Of a DNA stretch of 64,000 nucleotides, positions 1 to 8,237 are shown piece after piece. Below the pieces are notes generated by a model. The model did no database searches. It was given only the letters and a program-made list of their open reading frames with translations, and was not told the origin of the DNA. Within the stretch, counting starts at the first letter, position 1. Each line of letters starts with the position of its first letter. The position numbers were made by a program, and so were the translations under genes. This DNA comes from Skermania piniformis. Its GTDB lineage: Bacteria > Actinomycetota > Actinomycetes > Mycobacteriales > Mycobacteriaceae. The DNA is taken from the NCBI RefSeq assembly GCF_019285775.1, contig NZ_CP079105.1:124001-188000 (forward strand). Direction: 5' to 3'.

Positions 1-172
1 GCGGTACCCGCCGAGCGCGGTTATCGGTGGGTGGCGCGTCCGCCCGGCCGGCCCGGCGGTCCTCGCTCGGTCGTGTTCGCCCCGTCCGGGTCCCGCCCGA
101 TTCCGCGCTACTCCGCCACACCGCAGTGGGGACTGACCGATCCGCCGCCGCGGCCGGCCGTGGTCCGGCCGG
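1..172 (+). other. 5' part of the DUF4328 gene, in a different frame
   Basis: Read in frame 1 from the window edge, this stretch encodes YRWVARPPG, later PRYSATPQWGL, and then a Pro/Arg-rich run. As I recall the actinobacterial DUF4328 proteins, a YRWVARPPG motif and a PRY...P.WGL motif sit just before the first membrane helix. That helix is found here in frame 2, from base 173. Frame 2 has a stop near 134-136 and frame 1 runs into a stop near 280, so a one-base shift must fall at about 140-175. The true start lies outside the window. Confidence 0.5.
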
Positions 173-919
173 GTGGCCGCGCTCGCGGCGCGGGTATCGC
201 AGCTGCTGGTCTGGACCGCACTGCTGTTCGGGCTGGCCGCGGTGGCCGAGATCGGCCGCTACCTGATGTTGCTGCGTAACCGCACCCGGTTGATCGAGCC
301 GGCGCTGCTGGCGTTTTCCGACGCGGCTGTCCTGGTCACCTCGATCACCGGTCTGATCTTCGCGTTCTTGACCGCCGTCGGTTGCGTCGGCTGGCTGGCC
401 GATGCTCGGGCGACCGTCTTCGGCCGGGCCGGTCGGCTGGATCCGCGGCCGCGGTGGATGCTGCTGGCCGGATGCCTGATCCCCGGTCTCAACCTGGTGT
501 ATCCCGGGGTGTTCCTGACCGAGTTGGTCCGGGACCGGCAACCCCGGCTGCAGCGTGCGGTTCGGGTCTGGTGGCTGGCGTGGCTGGTCGGAGCGGGCTT
601 GACCGCCGCGGCGTTCGCCTACCGGACCGCAGACTCTCTGCAGGGCCAGGCGGACGGGGTGATGATGGCTGCCTGGGCCGACGCCGGGGCCGCCGTGGTC
701 GCCGTGGTCACGCTGTGGTTGATTCGGTTGTTCGGCGGGCGTGACCTGTTCGGTCACGAGCGCGCGGCGCAGCGCTGGCTGGTCGCTGCGGGGCCGTCCG
801 AGCCGCGGATCGCGCCGATCCGAGCCGCTTCGCCGCCGGTGGTGCGCGATACCGCCGCCGACGAGGCAGCCGCTGCCGGCGCGGGCAGCGTCGAGGTGCA
901 GGAGGTGCCGGCGAAGTGA
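173..919 (+). CDS. DUF4328 multi-pass membrane protein (Rv3843c-like), N-terminus displaced by a frameshift
   Basis: This 248-residue reading frame encodes an integral membrane protein with about five hydrophobic helices. They include the segments around LLFGLAAVAEIGRYLMLL, LIFAFLTAVGCVGWLA and the later WLAWLVGAG helix, followed by a cytoplasmic Ala-rich tail. The LLxNRTRLI motif after helix 1 and the PGLNLVYPGVFLTEL segment match my recollection of DUF4328 proteins encoded next to glpQ1 in mycobacteria. The function is unknown. Its stop overlaps the glpQ1 start as GTGA, so the two are translationally coupled. The GTG at 173 is only the first start in this frame. The natural N-terminus is encoded upstream in another frame. 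Confidence 0.7.
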   Translation: MAALAARVSQLLVWTALLFGLAAVAEIGRYLMLLRNRTRLIEPALLAFSDAAVLVTSITGLIFAFLTAVGCVGWLADARATVFGRAGRLDPRPRWMLLAGCLIPGLNLVYPGVFLTELVRDRQPRLQRAVRVWWLAWLVGAGLTAAAFAYRTADSLQGQADGVMMAAWADAGAAVVAVVTLWLIRLFGGRDLFGHERAAQRWLVAAGPSEPRIAPIRAASPPVVRDTAADEAAAAGAGSVEVQEVPAK

Positions 920-1707
920 ACGCCGAGGCGACTGCCGATGCGCCCGAATTCCGCGCCCCGTTCGTCGTCGCCCATCGTGGGGCGTCCGTCGCGCGGCCCG
1001 AGCACACGCTCGCCGCTTACGAGCTCGCCCTCACCGAGGGTGCCGACGGGGTCGAGTGCGACGTCCGGCTCACCCGGGACGGTCACCTGGTCTGCGTGCA
1101 CGACCGCACCGTCGACCGCACCTCGTCGGGGGTCGGCCTGGTCAGCGAGCTCAGCCTGGACGAGTTGCGCGAACTGGACTTCGGCGACGCGACCGATCCG
1201 GCCGCCGTGCTCACCCTGCGTGAGCTGATCACGCTGGTGCTGGACTGGCGGGAGCGACCGGTGAAGCTGTTCATCGAGACCAAGCATCCGGTGCGGTACG
1301 GCGGCCTGGTGGAAAGCACGTTGCTCGGCGAACTGCAGCGTTTCGGCATCGGGTCACCCGCGTCGGCCGCGCACTCGCGGGCGGTGGTGATGTCGTTCGC
1401 GGCGACCGCGGTCTGGCGGATCCGCCGGGCGGCGCCGCTGTTGCCCACGGTCCTGCTCGGCGAATCGTCGCGCTATCTCGGCGGTAGTGCGGCTACCACG
1501 GTCGGGGCGACGGCGGTGGGTCCGTCGGTGAAGACGCTGCGCGAGCATCCGGATCTGGTGGACCGGGCGGCCGCTGCCGGTCGGGCGACCTACTGCTGGA
1601 CGGCCGACGACCCGGACGACGTGAAACTGTGCCGCGAGCTCGGCGTCGGTTGGATCGCGACGAACTATCCGGGCCGAACGAAGACGCTGCTCGCCGAGCT
1701 GGAGTAG
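916..1707 (+). CDS. glpQ1: Glycerophosphodiester phosphodiesterase
   Basis: This 263-residue GDPD-family TIM-barrel enzyme hydrolyses glycerophosphodiesters to glycerol 3-phosphate and an alcohol. The motifs are all present: HRG at residues 20-22 with the following PENT-like PEHT, the acidic E46/D48 pair in VECDVRLT, and HDRTVDRT starting at H61. Together these form the catalytic His pair and the metal-binding acids. No signal peptide is visible, so it is probably cytoplasmic. The GTG start overlaps the stop of the membrane gene before it. The pairing resembles Rv3843c-Rv3842c. Confidence 0.9.
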   Translation: MNAEATADAPEFRAPFVVAHRGASVARPEHTLAAYELALTEGADGVECDVRLTRDGHLVCVHDRTVDRTSSGVGLVSELSLDELRELDFGDATDPAAVLTLRELITLVLDWRERPVKLFIETKHPVRYGGLVESTLLGELQRFGIGSPASAAHSRAVVMSFAATAVWRIRRAAPLLPTVLLGESSRYLGGSAATTVGATAVGPSVKTLREHPDLVDRAAAAGRATYCWTADDPDDVKLCRELGVGWIATNYPGRTKTLLAELE

Positions 1708-1714
1708 CAGCCGG

Positions 1715-1720
1715 TAGGTT
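1715..1720 (+). promoter_or_regulatory. -10-like TAGGTT, leaderless promoter candidate
   Basis: TAGGTT fits the actinobacterial TANNNT -10 pattern and ends eight bases before the ATG at 1729. There is no Shine-Dalgarno sequence in between, which suggests a leaderless transcript. Confidence 0.35.
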
Positions 1721-1728
1721 CAACCGTC

Positions 1729-2631
1729 ATGGGCAAGAGCAAGCGGAACACTCCGAAGCCGGGCGGTAACCGGGCGCAGCGACTCGCCGACCGCCAGGCC
1801 GAGCGGGAGCAGGGCGGCGTCGCCGCAGCCCGGCCGTTCCAGGGCCTCGCGGCGGAGTGTGATCTGGTTGCGCTGCGCGAGTTCGTGCCGTCCGCGACCG
1901 CGCCGCTGCCGGTTGCCGAGGGGTCCCGCGCGGTGGTGCTGGCCACGGTGCTCCCCGGTGCGGTGGCCGGGCTGGCTCGGGTGCAGGACGGGACGGACAC
2001 CGGTTACGTCGGGATTCAGACCCAGCACGAGTCGGCGAACCCGAGCAGAGATCTCGCCGCCGCGATCGGTTGGGCCCAGAACTCGGCGCTCGGTGATTCG
2101 CTTGCTACCGCCGAGGCCGATGCGAGTACCCCGGAACTGTCGGCGGTGATCGACGCCGGCGTGCCGCTCGAGATCACCGTGCACGCCGATTTCAACTGGT
2201 GGATTCCGGCCGGGGTGCAACCCGACCCGCAGGTCGCGGCCACGGTGGAGCGAGCGAATGCCGCGATCATGCCCTCGGCCCGACTGTCCGGCTTGGACGC
2301 GGCGTGGTGGGTGGACGCGGGGGAGCGGGCCCACCTGCGTTGGGTCCGCCCGGAGCCCGAGGACGCGCTGATGCTGGCGCTGGCCCGGCTGCATGCGGGC
2401 GGGTTCCTGAGCCTGGGTGAGGGTTCCCGGTTTGCCGGATCGTTCCGCACGCACGGGCTGTTGGTCCCGGTCTTCGACCTGGATCGCGAGCGTCACCCGG
2501 ACGAATGGATCGACCCGGCCACCGAGTTCGGCAAGCGGCTGGCCGAGGCCGCCGCGTCGGACGTGCCGCTCAGCTCGGCGGAGCGCCGGTCCCGCGACGG
2601 CCTGCGCAGCCGGCAGATCACCCTGCGCTGA
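1729..2631 (+). CDS. DUF5926 family protein
   Basis: This soluble protein of 300 residues has a very basic N-terminus (MGKSKRNTPKPGGNRAQRLADRQAEREQG), then a conserved domain with HADFNWWIPAG and an acidic, Trp-containing middle. I recognise it as the actinobacterial DUF5926 family, which annotation pipelines sometimes mislabel as a SecA-like protein. I see none of the nucleotide-binding motifs of SecA. The function is unknown, and the basic N-terminus could bind nucleic acid or ribosomes (inference). Its 3' end overlaps the convergent MFS gene by 14 bp. Confidence 0.75.
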   Translation: MGKSKRNTPKPGGNRAQRLADRQAEREQGGVAAARPFQGLAAECDLVALREFVPSATAPLPVAEGSRAVVLATVLPGAVAGLARVQDGTDTGYVGIQTQHESANPSRDLAAAIGWAQNSALGDSLATAEADASTPELSAVIDAGVPLEITVHADFNWWIPAGVQPDPQVAATVERANAAIMPSARLSGLDAAWWVDAGERAHLRWVRPEPEDALMLALARLHAGGFLSLGEGSRFAGSFRTHGLLVPVFDLDRERHPDEWIDPATEFGKRLAEAAASDVPLSSAERRSRDGLRSRQITLR

Positions 2632-4201
2632 TTTTCGAAGCGCTGGTTTCCGAAGCGCCGATTGCGGTACCGGTATCCCGGCGGGTGGGACCGGGCGCCC
2701 AGATACCGAGGATCACCGCGGCGGCCAGGCTTGCCCAGGCCATCACCGTCGCCGCTTGGGAAAAGCCGTGCAGGAACGCCGATCGCGCGATGTCGGCAAG
2801 GGGTTGTGCCGCCGGACCGAGCCGATCGGTGACCGCCAGCGCGGCGGCGAGTGAGTCCGAAACCGGGCCGCGGACCGGTTCCGGCAGGTTCGGCAGCATC
2901 GGCGTCAGCTGGGCGCTGTAACCCGCGGCCAGCAAGCTGCCCGACAGCGCGATCCCGAGTGCGGCGCCGACCTCCCGGGTGACGTCGTTCACCGCGGCGG
3001 CAACGCCCTGCTTCGCCATCGGCGTGTTGTCCACGATCGCCAACGTGCCCGGCGCTGCGACGAGTCCGGTGCCCACGCTGACGATCAGGAACGGCCAGAG
3101 CACATCGACGTAGCCGCTGCTCAGGTCGAGCCGGCTGATCACGAGCAGCCCGGCCCCGATGGCGAGAAACCCGACCAGGAATACCGTGCGCAAGCCCAGC
3201 TTCTCGGCCAGCCAGACGGCCGGGAAGGCAGCCAGGATGACCGGCGCGAACATCGGTACCAGCGCGTACGCCGACGGCAAGGGGTCGTAGCCCAGGATGA
3301 GCTGGAGAAACTGCACCACGAGGATGTAGATGCCGAGGATGAGGAAGAACTGCAGTGTGACCGATACCGCGCCGCTGCCGAAGCTGCGATTGGTGAAGAG
3401 CTGCAGCTGCAACAGCGGATGGTCGGCCCGCCGTTCGACCATGACGAAGATTGCCGCGCTGCCGGCGGCCACCGCGAACAGCACCAGGACCAGCGGGTCG
3501 AGCCAGCCCCGCAGCGGCGCCTCGATCGTCGCCCAGACCAGCGCACCGACCGTGACCGCCGCCCAGATCGCTCCGTGGACATCTATTTTCGCGTGCGCGG
3601 GGTCGTACGACTCCGGCAGGGCGAACCCTGCGGCGAACAGCACCAGGCCGATTCCGGCGAATCCGACGAAGATGAACTGCCAGGACATCACGCTCATGAT
3701 GGCGCCGGCGGCCAGGATGCCGAGCGCCGCGCTGGTCCCGGCGACCGCGGCCCAGAGCGCGACGCCCTGGTTCTTCGATTCCGGGAACTCGGCGGTCATG
3801 ATCGACAAGGTCGACGGCATCACCAGGGCGGCGCCGACACCCGCGACCGCCCGCGCGGCGATCAACCAACCGGGATCGGTGAGAACCAGCGGGACGCACG
3901 AGGCGGCGCTGAACACGCCCAAGCCGATCAGCATCACCTTGCGCCGGCCGTAGCGATCACCGATCGCGCCCGCGGGCAGCACGAGGCAGGCCAGGGCGAG
4001 GGTGTAGCCGTCGATCACCCAGGTCAGTTGGATCTGGGTGGCGCCGGTGGCGACCGCGATCTCGGCCAGCGCGGTGTACAGCGTCGCCATCGACGCCACC
4101 ACCAGCGAGACGGACATGCAACAGATCGCAATCGTCCAACGCCGCCGTGTGCGGCTGATGCCGGCTTCGGTCTGGAGAGTGCTCACTACGCCACCGCCCA
4201 T
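2618..4201 (-). CDS. MFS drug:H+ antiporter, DHA2 family
   Basis: A 14-helix major facilitator of 527 residues, probably exporting cationic or amphipathic drugs in exchange for protons. Family features seen are GDRYGRRKVMLIGLGVF (motif A, between helices 2 and 3), an early LTWVIDGYTLALACLVLPAG segment with the helix-1/2 Asp, and the antiporter-type AGVGAALVMPSTLSIM segment. The C-terminus is a short Ser/Thr/Ala tail. The ATG at 4201 was chosen. An internal GTG at codon 6 has a better GGTGG ribosome-binding site. A palindrome lies just upstream, although no repressor gene is adjacent. Confidence 0.85.
   Translation of the reverse strand: MGGGVVSTLQTEAGISRTRRRWTIAICCMSVSLVVASMATLYTALAEIAVATGATQIQLTWVIDGYTLALACLVLPAGAIGDRYGRRKVMLIGLGVFSAASCVPLVLTDPGWLIAARAVAGVGAALVMPSTLSIMTAEFPESKNQGVALWAAVAGTSAALGILAAGAIMSVMSWQFIFVGFAGIGLVLFAAGFALPESYDPAHAKIDVHGAIWAAVTVGALVWATIEAPLRGWLDPLVLVLFAVAAGSAAIFVMVERRADHPLLQLQLFTNRSFGSGAVSVTLQFFLILGIYILVVQFLQLILGYDPLPSAYALVPMFAPVILAAFPAVWLAEKLGLRTVFLVGFLAIGAGLLVISRLDLSSGYVDVLWPFLIVSVGTGLVAAPGTLAIVDNTPMAKQGVAAAVNDVTREVGAALGIALSGSLLAAGYSAQLTPMLPNLPEPVRGPVSDSLAAALAVTDRLGPAAQPLADIARSAFLHGFSQAATVMAWASLAAAVILGIWAPGPTRRDTGTAIGASETSASKISAG
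2626..2655. repeat. 15-bp imperfect tandem repeat over a stop codon
   Basis: CGCTGATTTTCGAAG at 2626-2640 is followed directly by CGCTGGTTTCCGAAG at 2641-2655, with 13 of 15 bases the same. A decayed third unit follows. The repeat contains the DUF5926 stop codon. On the other strand it encodes the pentapeptides ASETS and ASKIS at the C-terminus of the MFS protein. Confidence 0.6.
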
Positions 4202-4214
4202 TAGGAGATCGATC

Positions 4215-4229
4215 GTCTCTCAGAGAGAC
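4215..4229. promoter_or_regulatory. Palindromic operator candidate for the MFS pump
   Basis: GTCTCTC, a single A, then GAGAGAC form a perfect inverted repeat with 7-bp arms, 14 bases before the MFS start codon. A further half-site-like GGTCTCA follows at about 4234. Such sites in front of DHA2 pumps are commonly bound by TetR repressors (family knowledge). No repressor gene is next to it here. Confidence 0.45.
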
Positions 4230-4291
4230 TGATGGTCTCACAATGTCGGCGGATCATCGATGCAATCCGGGTATATCGGCCCGAGCGCGCG

Positions 4292-4795
4292 CTACACCCG
4301 CACGTAGTCCCGCCCGGCGTAGTCGTCGATCTCGGCCAGATCGCCGTTTGTGGCGTAGATCTCGGTGAGCAACGTCATCACCCGCGCGGTGTGTTCGACC
4401 TGGTCGGCGAGCAACGCCTGGACGAAGCGGTCGGCCAGGTAGTCGTCGCCGAATCGAGCCAGCCGGGACAGCTGGGTTATCCGTCCGGTGGTGTCGTGCT
4501 CGCGACGCAGAATGAACTCCACCGCGTTCTGTGGTGACGTGAAGGTGGACGCGATCTCGCCGATCCCGCCGACCTGCACCGGATAGCCACGCCCGAGCAG
4601 GAATTCGATGATCCCGAGCGCGTGATGGCGCTCGATGTCGGCCAGCGTGTGGAACCGGCGCGCCAACTGGCCGAGCCCGGCGGAATCGAAATACACCGCG
4701 ATCGCCGTATATTGCTGCGCTGCAGTGAACTCATCCGTCATCTGGACTTGTAACAAACCATGCAAAATTTTACCGACATCCCCGAATGCGGTCAC
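4292..4795 (-). CDS. bfrB: Ferritin (BfrB type)
   Basis: A 167-residue four-helix ferritin that stores iron. It lines up closely with mycobacterial BfrB around EFTAAQQYTAIAVYFDS. The ferroxidase ligands are at the family positions: E22, E55, H58 (in the run ERHHA), E99 and Q132. The start is a GTG giving MTAFGDVGKILHGLLQVQ; the internal ATG at codon 19 would delete part of helix A. It lies 26 bp downstream of the LCP gene on the same strand, as I recall for Rv3840-Rv3841. I found no iron box directly in front of it. Confidence 0.9.
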   Translation of the reverse strand: MTAFGDVGKILHGLLQVQMTDEFTAAQQYTAIAVYFDSAGLGQLARRFHTLADIERHHALGIIEFLLGRGYPVQVGGIGEIASTFTSPQNAVEFILRREHDTTGRITQLSRLARFGDDYLADRFVQALLADQVEHTARVMTLLTEIYATNGDLAEIDDYAGRDYVRV

Positions 4796-4821
4796 CGATC
4801 GATTCTACCGGCTCGCCGGGA

Positions 4822-6189
4822 TCAGGACCCGCCGGTGGTGATCAGCTCGGCCGGGAGCGCACGGTCGTGCGCGAGGTCGTCGAACAACGGCCCCGCCCGG
4901 CTGCGATCCCAGAGCAGCACGTTGCCGCTGCCGTCCACGTCCTCGGTGCCGGACACCGGCACGGTCGTGGTGACCGGGTTGTCGCGCAGCGCCCAGCCGA
5001 GCGAGGCGAGGCTCCAGACGTGATCGCCGGAATCGACCGTCAGCGAACGGGTGGTGCCGGTGATCAACGGCCACAGCCGGAAGGGATTGAGCAGCGTGCT
5101 CGGGCTGGTCGCCTTGCTCAGCAGTGCGGACAGGAACTGTCGCTGATTCTGTATCCGGTCCAGATCGCCGCCGGCCAGGACGTATCGGGATCGGACGAAG
5201 CCGAGCGCCTGCGTGCCGTCGAGCTCCTGACATCCCGGGGCCAGGTTGATCCCGGCCATCGGGTCATCCATCGGCTGCTTCACGCAGATGTCCAGCCCAC
5301 CTATGGCATCCACCATGCCGGCGAAGCCGCCGAACCCGATTTCGGCGTAATGGTCGATCCGCAGGCCGGTGGCGCCCTCGACGGTCTGCACGAGCAGCTG
5401 CGGGCCACCGAAGGCATACGCCGCGTTGATCTTGTCCTTGCCGTTGCCCGGGATCGACACGTAGGAATCCCGCGGGATGCTCACCATCGTCGAGTGGCCG
5501 CCGAAGCGCGGGATGTGGATCAGGATGATCGTGTCGGTGCGTTCCGGGCCGACGTCGCCGCCGGTGGTGAGTTCCTGTTCCTGGTCCGGGGTCAGTCCGA
5601 CGCGGCTGTCGGAGCCGACCAGCAGCCAGTTGGTACCCACCGAGCTGCCCGGGCGGCCGTCGTAGTCGGCCAATGCATCGATCCGGTTCAGCGAGCGGTC
5701 CACCCAGATCAGCGTGACGACGATCGAAAACAGCAGTGCGACTGCCGTGACCAGCAGTTTGGTGCCGAGCCCGGGACCGAGCAGCCGCCGCCACAGCGGT
5801 CGGCCATGTCGAGGAGATCGGGCCTGTCGGGGAGGTCGGGGCGATCGAGCAGGCGGGGCGGGGCGGGATCGTCCGGTTCGGCGGGGTGGTGGCTGCCGCC
5901 GGTCGTCGGTGAACGGCTCCGGTCGTTGCGTCGGCGCATACCGCACGCCGTCGTCGGTCGTTCGGCGCCGCGGTGGCGGCTGGTACGGCGGGTTTCCCCG
6001 CGGCGGTGGATTTCGCCGGGGTGGCGCGGGCGGCAGCTGAGACCAGGCAAGGTTCGGGTCGCGCCGGTGCGGGTCCGGTCGGCCGTCACGCCGGATCACC
6101 TGGGTGCCTTCGGCCGGTGGGGGCGGGCGGTGTCGGTCCCCGGGAATCGGCCGAGCGCTCCCCCTGCGGTCGCGCGGGTTGCCGTTCAC
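4822..6189 (-). CDS. LytR-CpsA-Psr (LCP) family cell-wall glycopolymer ligase
   Basis: A 455-residue protein with three parts. Residues 1-143 are a Pro/Arg-rich cytoplasmic tail. Residues 144-163 are a single membrane helix. The rest is an extracellular LCP domain with GSDSR, RTDTIILIHI, SIPRDSYVSIPG, KINAAYAFGG, FVRSRY and DLDRIQNQRQFL. These carry the conserved Arg and Asp residues that bind a polyprenyl-pyrophosphate glycan donor. The enzyme probably transfers arabinogalactan or a similar polymer to peptidoglycan. The GTG at 6189 was chosen because the frame upstream is not coding-like. It is divergent from the hydrolase gene and upstream of the ferritin gene. Confidence 0.85.
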   Translation of the reverse strand: MNGNPRDRRGSARPIPGDRHRPPPPAEGTQVIRRDGRPDPHRRDPNLAWSQLPPAPPRRNPPPRGNPPYQPPPRRRTTDDGVRYAPTQRPEPFTDDRRQPPPRRTGRSRPAPPARSPRPPRQARSPRHGRPLWRRLLGPGLGTKLLVTAVALLFSIVVTLIWVDRSLNRIDALADYDGRPGSSVGTNWLLVGSDSRVGLTPDQEQELTTGGDVGPERTDTIILIHIPRFGGHSTMVSIPRDSYVSIPGNGKDKINAAYAFGGPQLLVQTVEGATGLRIDHYAEIGFGGFAGMVDAIGGLDICVKQPMDDPMAGINLAPGCQELDGTQALGFVRSRYVLAGGDLDRIQNQRQFLSALLSKATSPSTLLNPFRLWPLITGTTRSLTVDSGDHVWSLASLGWALRDNPVTTTVPVSGTEDVDGSGNVLLWDRSRAGPLFDDLAHDRALPAELITTGGS

Positions 6190-6307
6190 GCCCGCGACTC
6201 TACTCGCGGCGCCCGGCGGAACGTGCTGCGTGAATCTCTGCGTGGGCCGTCTCCGGTGGGGCCGGATGATAATGCACCTGGATGCCGGGGTGCACTGGAG
6301 GAGCCGG

Positions 6308-7480
6308 ATGACCAGACTGCAGGAGTTCGTCGACGGCCCGGTCGCGGACGGGCGACTGGCCGGCGCGGTGGCGCTGATCGCTACCACCGATGGTGATCGA
6401 GAGGTGGCGGTGGCCGGGCGACAGGCGTTCGGCGGCGCGCCGATGACCCGGGACTCGGTGTTCCGGATCGCGTCGATCACCAAACCGATCACTGCGGCGG
6501 CGACCATGGCGCTGGTCGACCGGGGTGTGCTCGAGCTCGACGCCGAAGTTCGCCGCTGGCTCCCGGAGCTGGCCGATCCGCCGGTGCTGCGCCGACCCGA
6601 CGGCCCGCTCGACGACACCGAGCCGATCGAGCGTCCGATCACCGTTCGTGACCTGCTCGGCTTCGGCGGTGGCCACGGATTCATCGCCGATTTCGGCGCG
6701 CCGGTGATGGCGGCGCTGTTCGGCGAGCTGCTGCAGGGTCCGCCGGCGCCGGCGCAGGTCCCGCCGCCGGCGGAGTGGCTGCGCAGACTCGCGCGGATTC
6801 CGCTGGTCCATCAGCCCGGCCGGGGCTGGACGTACAACACCGGTGCCGACATTCTCGGCGTCCTGCTGTCCCGGGCTACCGAACAGCCGCTCGACCGAGT
6901 GTTCGCGGAACTGCTCTTCGAGCCGCTCGGAATGACCGATACCGACTTCACGACGCCGCGCGGCGGCGCGGCGCGGATGACGTCGCTCTACCGTGGTTCC
7001 ACCCTCGTCGACGGGCCGGACGGGCAGTGGTCGCACCCGCCGGCGTTCCCGTCCGGCGCGGGCGGGCTCGTCTCCACCGCCGCCGACTGGTGTGCGTTCG
7101 GGCTGATGCTGCTGAACGGTGGCCGCTACCGCGGTCGATCCGTGCTCACCGAGGAATCGGTCCGGCTGATGACCAGCCCGCAGCACGTCGCCGAGCCGGG
7201 CAACATGTTCCTGCAGGATCAGGCCTGGGGCTTCGGCGGGAGTGTCGACATCGTGACGCCGGAGCCATGGAATGTCGTGGGCCGATACGGCTGGATCGGT
7301 GGCACCGGGACTGCCGGCTACATCTATCCCGGCGCCGGGACGGTTGCCGTCTGGCTCGGTCAGCGCGAGCTGCAAGGTCCCGACGACTCGGACCTGATCG
7401 GCGACTTTCTCGGTGACGTCGCCGACCGGGTGGCAGCACGTCACGGCAGCCAGCCGACTCGGCCGCGCAGCAGCGAGTAG
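6308..7480 (+). CDS. Serine hydrolase, beta-lactamase/EstB family
   Basis: A 390-residue class-C beta-lactamase-fold hydrolase. The nucleophile motif SITK is at residues 56-59 (S56, K59), the second motif is Y-N in WTYNTGAD, and a Gly-rich GWIGGTGTAG segment near the C-terminus is the third. No signal peptide is visible, so it is likely a cytoplasmic esterase or peptidase rather than a true beta-lactamase. The start is fixed by GGAGGAG at 6297-6303, five bases before the ATG. The 3' end overlaps the convergent CPBP gene by 40 bp. Confidence 0.8.
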   Translation: MTRLQEFVDGPVADGRLAGAVALIATTDGDREVAVAGRQAFGGAPMTRDSVFRIASITKPITAAATMALVDRGVLELDAEVRRWLPELADPPVLRRPDGPLDDTEPIERPITVRDLLGFGGGHGFIADFGAPVMAALFGELLQGPPAPAQVPPPAEWLRRLARIPLVHQPGRGWTYNTGADILGVLLSRATEQPLDRVFAELLFEPLGMTDTDFTTPRGGAARMTSLYRGSTLVDGPDGQWSHPPAFPSGAGGLVSTAADWCAFGLMLLNGGRYRGRSVLTEESVRLMTSPQHVAEPGNMFLQDQAWGFGGSVDIVTPEPWNVVGRYGWIGGTGTAGYIYPGAGTVAVWLGQRELQGPDDSDLIGDFLGDVADRVAARHGSQPTRPRSSE

Positions 7481-8223
7481 CCGAGGTAGGCGACGCAGTC
7501 GATCAGTGCGTGTGCGCCGATCAGTGGCCACAACCGGCCGGTGCGTTGCCAGTACCGGCCGAAGATCACGCCCATCACCACGTTACCGAGGCCCCCGCCG
7601 ACGCCCTGGTACAGGTGATAGCTGCCGCGGAGCAGCGCCGATGCCAGCAGCGACCGGTTCGCCGACCAGCCGAGGTGGCGCAGTCGGGTCAGCAGATAAG
7701 CGACGACCACGACCTCCTCCGCGACCGAGTTGGCGATCGCGGTCAGCACCAGCAGCGGTAATCGCCACCAGGGCGCATCCGGCTCGGCCGCCACAACGGT
7801 CACACTGAACCCGAGCTGGTGCGAGAGCAGATACAGCCCGAGCCCGGGGATTCCGATCAGCGCGGCCAGCCCCAGCCCGGCGAGTAGATCGGCCCGGGCG
7901 CGGAGCCGGTCGAGACCGATCGAGCGCAGCGTCGCGCCGCTGCAGTACAGCAGGTAGCCGCCGAGCGCCGCCCAACCGAGCAGGTGCAGGACCCCGAGCA
8001 ACTGTCGCAGCAGGTCGATCACCGGCAGCAGGGAGCGGGTCGGATTCAGCGCCACCTGCTGGTCGGCCAGCCCACCCGGTCGCGCCGCGTCCTCGATCAG
8101 GCTGAGCAGCGCCGCCGCACCGCTGAGCCCGAAGGTGACCACCAGCACGATCGTGATCTCGACGACGATCGCGCGCCGCTGGACAGGGTCCGGGGCATCC
8201 GGATCGGGGTGTGGTTCGAGCAT
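7441..8223 (-). CDS. CPBP-family membrane protein (Abi/Rce1 type)
   Basis: A 260-residue multi-pass membrane protein of the CPBP glutamic-type intramembrane protease family. The EE motif is in SVAEEVVVVAYLLTRLR, a second motif is RGSYHLYQG with its His, and a third is GAHALIDCVAY. The usual Arg of EExxxR is absent (EEVVVVAY). I recall the same change in related actinobacterial proteins, so activity is uncertain. The substrate is unknown. It overlaps the serine hydrolase gene tail to tail and is followed on its 5' side by the polymerase gene on the same strand. Confidence 0.75.
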   Translation of the reverse strand: MLEPHPDPDAPDPVQRRAIVVEITIVLVVTFGLSGAAALLSLIEDAARPGGLADQQVALNPTRSLLPVIDLLRQLLGVLHLLGWAALGGYLLYCSGATLRSIGLDRLRARADLLAGLGLAALIGIPGLGLYLLSHQLGFSVTVVAAEPDAPWWRLPLLVLTAIANSVAEEVVVVAYLLTRLRHLGWSANRSLLASALLRGSYHLYQGVGGGLGNVVMGVIFGRYWQRTGRLWPLIGAHALIDCVAYLGYSLLRGRVGWLP

Positions 8224-8237
8224 CGAGGTTTGCGCGC

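Noticed and set aside
1729-2631. SecA-type translocase annotation for the DUF5926 gene
   Set aside because: The protein lacks Walker motifs and any SecA domain. Only the basic N-terminus is loosely similar.
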